Source of the DNA: an uncultured Collinsella sp.
GTDB lineage: Bacteria; Actinomycetota; Coriobacteriia; Coriobacteriales; Coriobacteriaceae
Length of the DNA stretch: 47,681 nt
NCBI GenBank assembly: GCA_902494585.1
Contig: CABUUD010000005.1
Coordinates: 1-47,681 of the forward strand
Direction: 5' to 3'
Each line of letters starts with the position of its first letter. Positions within the stretch are counted from its first letter, which is position 1. Below are positions 42,624 through 47,681 of the stretch, one piece after another. A program made the position numbers and the translations under genes. Under the pieces are notes generated by a model. It ran no database searches. It was not told where the DNA came from and saw only the letters and a list, made by a program, of their open reading frames with translations.

Positions 42624-45506
42624 ATGACGCTACTGTATTTCCTTACCCTGTTTCCGCTGGTACCGGCGCTGGGCATGCTGCTCGCGCACGGTGACCGCGC
42701 CCGCGATGCGGTGGGGCTCATAGGTTCCGGCATCATTATGGCGGTGACAGCTGTAGTCGCCGTCATGTTTTTTGGCGCGGGCCCGCAGAGCTTTGAGGTT
42801 GCCCCCGGCACCTCGCATGTGCTCTCGATCGTCAGCTCCGCCATCGATGTCATCCTGTGCGTCGTCATCCTGTACAACGCGTTCAAATATAGGAACGCGC
42901 TCACCACGGTGCTCGGCATAGTCCAGCTGGTGGGCTCGCTCGCCTTTGCAGCCATGACGCTGCCCGCGGCCGAAGCCGTCACCGCAACGCCGCTCTACCT
43001 GGACTATATGAGCGTGATCATGGTCCTCGCCGTCGGCATTGTCGGCAGCCTGATCTGCGTGTATGCCCTGGGCTACATGAAGGACTTCCAGGCCCACGAC
43101 GAGCACGAGGCCGCGCTGCGCGGGCAGACCGCGCCCGACCGACGCCCGCAGTTCCTGGCGCTTATGTTCCTGTTCCTCTCGGCCATGTTCGTCATCGTGA
43201 CGAGCGACAACCTTGAGTGGCTGTTCTGCGGCTGGGAAATCACCACCGTGTGCTCGTTCCTTATGATTGGCTACACGCGCACGCCCGAGGCCATCAAGAA
43301 CGCCTTCACCCAGATCATCCTCAACATGCTGGGCGGCATCGCGTTTTTGGCCGGACTCATGTACCTGCACGTTAACGGCATGCCGCTGACCATCTCGGGC
43401 ATGATCGAGCTTTCCGGCGCCGGAACCGCGCAGTCCGCGCTGCTGGTGATGCCGGTCATCCTGTTGTCGCTCGCCGCCCTTACCAAGGCCGCGCAGATGC
43501 CGTTCCACACCTGGCTGCTCGGCGCCATGGTTGCCCCCACGCCCACGAGCGCCCTGCTGCATTCGTCCACCATGGTCAAAGCCGGCGTGTTCCTAATGGT
43601 CAAGCTGAGCCCGCTCTATGCCATCTATCCCGTGACCGGCTTTATGGTCACGAGTGTGGGTGCCATCACGTTTTTGCTCGCTGCCCTCATGGCCATCTCG
43701 CAGAGCAACGCCAAGCGCGTGCTCGCGTACTCCACCATTTCCAACTTGGGCCTCATCAGCGCCTGTTTGGGTGTCGGCGCGCCCGAGGCCGTATGGGCGG
43801 CCATCTTCCTGATCCTGTTCCACACGGTGGCCAAGTCGCTGCTGTTCCTGTGCGTGGGCACCGCCGAGCATCATATCGGCAGCCGCAATATCGAGGACAT
43901 GGACGGTATGTTCAGCCGTATGCCACACCTGACGCGCTTGATGATGCTGGGCATCATGGGCATGTTCGTGGCGCCGTTTGGCATGCTCGTGTCCAAGTGG
44001 GGCGCTCTGGTGGCGTTTGCGCAGACCGGCAACGTGCTCATGATCATGGTGCTTGCCTTTGGCTCGGCCGCGACGTTTTACTTCTGGGGCAAGTGGCTTG
44101 CCAAGCTTTCGGGCGTCGACCCCACGGCTCAAAACGTTGAGGTCAATGTCCATAAGACTGAATGGATGGCGCTCAACACCATCGCCGCGCTGCTGATTCT
44201 GTGCTGTGTGGCGTTCCCGGTTATCTCGAGCGGCCTGGTGTCGCCTTACTTGGCCATGGTGTTTGGCCGCGTGCCGTACGTTATTGGCAAGGACGCCATG
44301 TATCTGATGGTGGTTATCGTGGCGTTTATCGCCGTGGTGCTGCTGACGTCGTTCCGCGTGAGCAATAAGCCGCACGTCAACGTGTACCTTTCGGGCGTGG
44401 GAACCGACAAATATCGCCATTTCCGCGGCTCGATGGGACACGAGGTGAAGGCCGAAAAGCGCAATTGGTACTCGGAGGACGCCCTTGGCGAGAAGCGTAT
44501 TGGCCCCGCGGGTAGCGTCGTGTGCTGCAGCATTATCTTGTTTGCGCTGCTGTGTTGCGCGTGGATTGGGCCCGAGCGGCTTGCCATGAGTGCGCCCTCG
44601 GTGCTGCGCGGTAAGTATTTTGAAGGTTCGGGTGTCGTGGGCATCTTTATTGGCACCGTGGCGTTTGCCCTGTTGGCGCCGCTTGTGGGCGGCCTGATCG
44701 ACGGCGTTGACCGTAAGCTTTCGGCTCGCATGCAGGGCCGCGTGGGCCCGCGCTTGCTGCAGCCCTTCTACGACGTTGCCAAGCTGCTGCGCAAGGCTCC
44801 TGCCAGCGTAAACACCATGGACGATACCTACATGGCGTGCGCGCTCATCTTTACCGTGGTGGGCGGCGGCATCTTTGTGTCGGGCTCCAACACGCTGCTG
44901 TGCGCTTTTATGGTGACGCTCGCCGCGATCTTTGTGGTGTTGGCGTCCGCCTCGACGCAAAGCCCGTTTGCCCAGGTCGGCGCCGACCGCGAGCTGCTGC
45001 AGGTCATGAGTTACGAGCCCGCCGTTTTGCTGATGAGCGTGGGCCTGTACCTTGCCACCGATAGCTTCGATTCCATCGCCGTGACGGGGCAGTCGGCCCC
45101 CATCATCGTGTACAGCGCGCCCATTTTCCTCGCGCTGCTCGCGGTGCTCACCATCAAGCTGCGCAAGTCGCCGTTTGACCTTTCGTACTCGCATCACGCG
45201 CATCAGGAGATCGTCCAGGGCGTTGCCACCGAGATGAGCGGCGGCACGCTGGCCAAGATGACCCTTATGCACTGGTGCGAGACCGTGCTGTTTTTGATGT
45301 GGGTGGGCATGTTCTTTGTCTGGGACAACCCGGTGAGCTGGGTGGTCGCCCTGGTCGTGATGGCTGCGACGTACTTTGTCGAGGTGCTGATCGACAACAC
45401 CTTCGCGCGCAGCACCTGGCGCAGCTGCTTTAAGCTCGGATGGGGCGTGGCGCTGGTGTTTGGCCTGCTCAACCTTATGCCCATCCTCGTCGACGTGTTT
45501 ATTTAG
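42624..45506 (+). CDS. fused NuoL/HycC-like and NuoH/HycD-like membrane subunit of a hydrogenase complex
   Basis: 960 aa polytopic. Residues 1 to about 650 are an antiporter-type proton-pumping subunit: conserved Glu in CGWEITTVCSF (near 204), Lys in LTKAAQMPFHTWL (near 287), then VAPTPTSALLHSSTMVKAGVFL and KRVLAYSTISNLG. From about 670 the NuoH-like part follows: DRKLSARMQGRVGPRLLQPFYD, EYP-like SYEPAVLL, LRKSPFDLS and AHQEIVQG. These are separate proteins in E. coli Hyc/Hyf and in complex I. It would move ions while electrons pass to the hydrogenase. Start has GGGGGAG 7 nt upstream. First gene of the operon. Confidence 0.92.
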   Translation: MTLLYFLTLFPLVPALGMLLAHGDRARDAVGLIGSGIIMAVTAVVAVMFFGAGPQSFEVAPGTSHVLSIVSSAIDVILCVVILYNAFKYRNALTTVLGIVQLVGSLAFAAMTLPAAEAVTATPLYLDYMSVIMVLAVGIVGSLICVYALGYMKDFQAHDEHEAALRGQTAPDRRPQFLALMFLFLSAMFVIVTSDNLEWLFCGWEITTVCSFLMIGYTRTPEAIKNAFTQIILNMLGGIAFLAGLMYLHVNGMPLTISGMIELSGAGTAQSALLVMPVILLSLAALTKAAQMPFHTWLLGAMVAPTPTSALLHSSTMVKAGVFLMVKLSPLYAIYPVTGFMVTSVGAITFLLAALMAISQSNAKRVLAYSTISNLGLISACLGVGAPEAVWAAIFLILFHTVAKSLLFLCVGTAEHHIGSRNIEDMDGMFSRMPHLTRLMMLGIMGMFVAPFGMLVSKWGALVAFAQTGNVLMIMVLAFGSAATFYFWGKWLAKLSGVDPTAQNVEVNVHKTEWMALNTIAALLILCCVAFPVISSGLVSPYLAMVFGRVPYVIGKDAMYLMVVIVAFIAVVLLTSFRVSNKPHVNVYLSGVGTDKYRHFRGSMGHEVKAEKRNWYSEDALGEKRIGPAGSVVCCSIILFALLCCAWIGPERLAMSAPSVLRGKYFEGSGVVGIFIGTVAFALLAPLVGGLIDGVDRKLSARMQGRVGPRLLQPFYDVAKLLRKAPASVNTMDDTYMACALIFTVVGGGIFVSGSNTLLCAFMVTLAAIFVVLASASTQSPFAQVGADRELLQVMSYEPAVLLMSVGLYLATDSFDSIAVTGQSAPIIVYSAPIFLALLAVLTIKLRKSPFDLSYSHHAHQEIVQGVATEMSGGTLAKMTLMHWCETVLFLMWVGMFFVWDNPVSWVVALVVMAATYFVEVLIDNTFARSTWRSCFKLGWGVALVFGLLNLMPILVDVFI

Positions 45507-45518
45507 GAGGCGGCATCC

Positions 45519-46106
45519 ATGGATCATAAAATGTCGCGCTCGCCGTGGGTTATTCATTACGACGGCTCGAGCTGCAACGGATGCGATATCGAGGTGCTGG
45601 CCTCGCTCACGCCACTGTTCGATGCGGAGCGCTTTGGCGTGGTCAACACCGGCAACCCCAAGCATGCGGACATCTTTTTGGTGACGGGGTCGGTCAATGC
45701 CCAGAACCTGCCCGTCGTGCGCCAGATCTACAACCAGATGCTCGAGCCCAAGTGCGTGGTGGCGTGCGGCATCTGCGCGTGCTCGGGCGGCGTATTCCGC
45801 GATGCCTACAACGTAATCGGCGGCGTGGACCGCGCGATTCCCGTGGACGTGTACGCGCCCGGGTGCGCCATTCGCCCCGAGACCGTGATCGATGCCATCG
45901 TGGAGGCGTGCGGCATCCTGGACCAGAAGGAGGCCGTGATGCGCGCCGGCGGCGACCCGCTCACCGTGGGCGGCGCCGCTACCTGGGACGGTGGCGTTGA
46001 GTTGGGCGAGGACGGGTTTGTGGCCGCGGGGGCCGGGGCTGACGGTGCCGGTGGCGCGCCTGCCGGGAAGCCCGCCGCGCCCGCCGCTGCAAAGGAGGCT
46101 GAGTAA
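45519..46106 (+). CDS. NuoB/HycG-like small [4Fe-4S] subunit
   Basis: 195 aa. Cluster ligands C19 and C22 (SSCNGCDIE), then C83, C86 or C88 in ACGICACSGG, and C116 in APGC, as in the small subunit of group 4 hydrogenases. It passes electrons to the NiFe site subunit. The C-terminal 35 residues are Gly/Ala/Pro-rich and not part of the family. Stop and next start overlap (TAATG). Confidence 0.93.
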   Translation: MDHKMSRSPWVIHYDGSSCNGCDIEVLASLTPLFDAERFGVVNTGNPKHADIFLVTGSVNAQNLPVVRQIYNQMLEPKCVVACGICACSGGVFRDAYNVIGGVDRAIPVDVYAPGCAIRPETVIDAIVEACGILDQKEAVMRAGGDPLTVGGAATWDGGVELGEDGFVAAGAGADGAGGAPAGKPAAPAAAKEAE

Positions 46107-46822
46107 TGCAGAAGGCTATCTATACCACCGTCGGGATCGACGAGCTCCTGTCGCATGTCCAGGCGCTCAAGGGCGTCGGCGCGCGCTTTGTGCAAATGCA
46201 CGCCGAGCGCAACGTCGACGACGGCACGTATCGCCTGGTCTATACGTTTATCAACGTTCGTGCTGCACAGGAGCAGATCGCTCAGGATGGTAGCTATGCG
46301 ATCGAGAACCTGGTGGTCGAGGGCATCGACCAGTACCAGGAGATTCCGTCCATCAGCTCGTACTATCCGGCGGTGTTCCCGTTTGAGAACGAGGCACACG
46401 ATCTGTTTGGGCTTGCCATCACCGACATGCAGATCGACTTTAAGGGCTTTTTCTACCAGGTCTCAACGGCCGAGCCCATGAGCGTTATCACGCCCGAGGT
46501 GAAGGCCGCGCGCGAGAAGGCCATGAAGGTCCGTGCCGCCGCAGAGGCCAAGGCGCGCAAGGCTGCGGCCGAGAAGGCCGCTGCCGCTGCTGCTGCGGGG
46601 GAGGGCGCTGCGGGCGCCGGCGATGCTGCGAACGCTGTTGCCGCCCAGCCCGCTGCGGCTACCGGCTCCGATGCTCAGCATGACGATGCCGCTGCCAAGG
46701 CCGCGCTCAAGGCTGCCGAGATGGAGGCAAAGCTCGCCGCCATGGATCCCGAGAAAGCGGCCAAGGTCCGCGCGGCGCTTGCCGCCAAGGCCGCCCGCGA
46801 CAAGCAGAAAAAGGAGGCGTAA
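46106..46822 (+). CDS. NuoC/HycE N-terminal-like subunit (30-kDa complex I type)
   Basis: 238 aa. Residues 1-125 are the NuoC domain with the signature FENEAHDLFGLAITDMQIDF. In E. coli formate hydrogenlyase this part is fused to the large subunit; here it is separate. Residues 130-238 are an Ala/Lys/Glu-rich tail, probably a coiled coil or disordered tether, absent from most homologues. Confidence 0.9.
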   Translation: MQKAIYTTVGIDELLSHVQALKGVGARFVQMHAERNVDDGTYRLVYTFINVRAAQEQIAQDGSYAIENLVVEGIDQYQEIPSISSYYPAVFPFENEAHDLFGLAITDMQIDFKGFFYQVSTAEPMSVITPEVKAAREKAMKVRAAAEAKARKAAAEKAAAAAAAGEGAAGAGDAANAVAAQPAAATGSDAQHDDAAAKAALKAAEMEAKLAAMDPEKAAKVRAALAAKAARDKQKKEA

Positions 46823-46827
46823 GGTCC

Positions 46828-47681
46828 ATGGCACATCGCTCCGTTATTCCGTTTGGCCCGCAACACCCGGTGCTGCCCGAGCCGCTTCATCTGGACCTGG
46901 TGATCGAGGACGACCGCGTCATCGAGGCAATTCCGCAGATCGGCTTTGTGCACCGCGGGCTCGAGAAACTCACCGAAAAGCGCGACATGCACCAGTTTGG
47001 CTACATCGCCGAGCGCATCTGCGGCATCTGCGCCGTGGGCCACAGCTACGGCTATGCCAGCGCCTGCGAACGTATGCTTGGTATCGAAGTGCCCGGTCGC
47101 GTGCAGTATATCCGCACCATTTTGCATGAGCTTTCGCGCATCCACTCGCATCTGCTGTGGCTGGGCCTGCTCGCCGATGCCTTTGGCTTCGAGGCGCTGT
47201 TCTATCGGTCGTGGACCCTGCGCGAGCAGATTCTCAAGATCTTTGAGAGTACGTGCGGCGGCCGCGTGATTCTGTCGATCAACGAGATCGGCGGTCTTAA
47301 ACACGACATTGAGGACTCCGAGCTGGCGGGTATTGTCCAGACGCTCGATGCCATGCGTCCCGACTACGAGGCCCTGGTGCATACGTTTTTGGACGACAAT
47401 AGCTGCGGCGAGCGCTTGCATGGCGTGGGCGTGATCAGCAAGAAGGATGCGCTGGAGCTTTCGATGGTCGGCCCGTTTGGGCGCGCCTCGGGCGTGGACT
47501 ACGACGTACGCATGTTTGGCGACGGTGCCTATGCGGACTTGGCTGCATTTGAGCCCATCGTTGCCACCGACGGCGACTGCTATGCCCGCTGCCAGGTGCG
47601 TTGTGCCGAGGTCACGCAGGCCATGGACATCATCAAGGAGCTTGTGGGCAAGATCCCGCACGACGGTATCGGCGGGCGCAC
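46828..47681 (+). CDS. [NiFe]-hydrogenase large subunit, group 4 type (3' partial)
   Basis: 284 codons visible; the gene runs off the right edge. ATG 46828 is 5 bp after nuoC-like, with AAGG upstream. N-terminal GPQHPVLPEPLHL, then RICGIC (C65, C68), which is the N-terminal Ni-binding pair kept in true hydrogenases and lost in NuoD. The C-terminal CxxC pair lies outside the window, so activity cannot be fully judged. Expected role: H2 formation from ferredoxin or formate electrons. Confidence 0.92.
   Translation, partial: MAHRSVIPFGPQHPVLPEPLHLDLVIEDDRVIEAIPQIGFVHRGLEKLTEKRDMHQFGYIAERICGICAVGHSYGYASACERMLGIEVPGRVQYIRTILHELSRIHSHLLWLGLLADAFGFEALFYRSWTLREQILKIFESTCGGRVILSINEIGGLKHDIEDSELAGIVQTLDAMRPDYEALVHTFLDDNSCGERLHGVGVISKKDALELSMVGPFGRASGVDYDVRMFGDGAYADLAAFEPIVATDGDCYARCQVRCAEVTQAMDIIKELVGKIPHDGIGGR

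Noticed and set aside
43593..45665. 690-codon minus-strand frame over the hydrogenase membrane gene
   Set aside because: Antisense shadow of a well-conserved membrane protein.

Overview
The window reads as chromosomal DNA of a GC-rich, anaerobic, Gram-positive gut-type actinobacterium, most likely Coriobacteriia and probably close to Collinsella. This is inference from gene content, since no rRNA is present: an LAxTG-anchored surface protein, an NfnAB-type flavoprotein pair, an ECF transporter, a group-4-like membrane hydrogenase, an old-yellow-enzyme flavoprotein with an Fe-S cluster, and very large secreted proteins. No phage genes, integrase, CRISPR-cas genes or complete insertion sequence were seen.

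Layout. 1-6.5 kb: the 3' part of a giant LRR/Ig-like cell-wall protein. 6.8-9.0 kb (minus): nfnB-nfnA. 9.4-12.9 kb (minus): pth, prs and glmU, each followed by a clear hairpin. 13.0-16.1 kb (plus): a three-gene ECF transporter. 16.3-20.5 kb: exodeoxyribonuclease III (minus), a sirtuin, a folP-folK fusion and a degenerate biotin-ligase-like protein. 20.8-21.5 kb (minus): coaX. 21.7 kb: initiator tRNA-Met with its own promoter and terminator. 22.5-24.5 kb: a flavoenzyme with an HGDR active-site motif. 24.8-26.1 kb: a DUF4143-type ATPase behind four phased iterons. 26.4-40.0 kb: a likely four-gene operon of three membrane-anchored exported proteins and a 3,569-residue secreted beta-helix-like protein. 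40.2-41.7 kb: an AlbA_2/Schlafen-type regulator flanked on both sides by the same repeat block. 42.0 kb: an orphan IS3-type HTH protein. 42.6 kb to the end: the start of a membrane-bound hydrogenase operon whose first gene fuses NuoL-like and NuoH-like subunits.

The strongest unexplained signal is in the intergenic DNA. Several unrelated families of long palindromes occur, and the members of a family share an exact overall length: eight 55-bp units in two loci (six in a row at 80-81 bp period, 21907-22362), two 43-bp units at 20586-20713, single long palindromes at 16135 and 26115, and a 165-bp element with 22-bp terminal inverted repeats at 9225. Two regulator-like genes (24771 and 40185) each carry their own private phased repeat array immediately upstream. 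A reasonable working idea is that such genes bind their own repeats and that solitary arrays are remote targets or remains of lost genes; the sequence alone does not prove this.

Functionally, NfnAB would interconvert NADH, NADPH and reduced ferredoxin, and the hydrogenase would couple ferredoxin oxidation to H2 formation and ion pumping. Together these fit a fermentative anaerobe. The two giant secreted proteins point to heavy investment in surface contact with the host or community.
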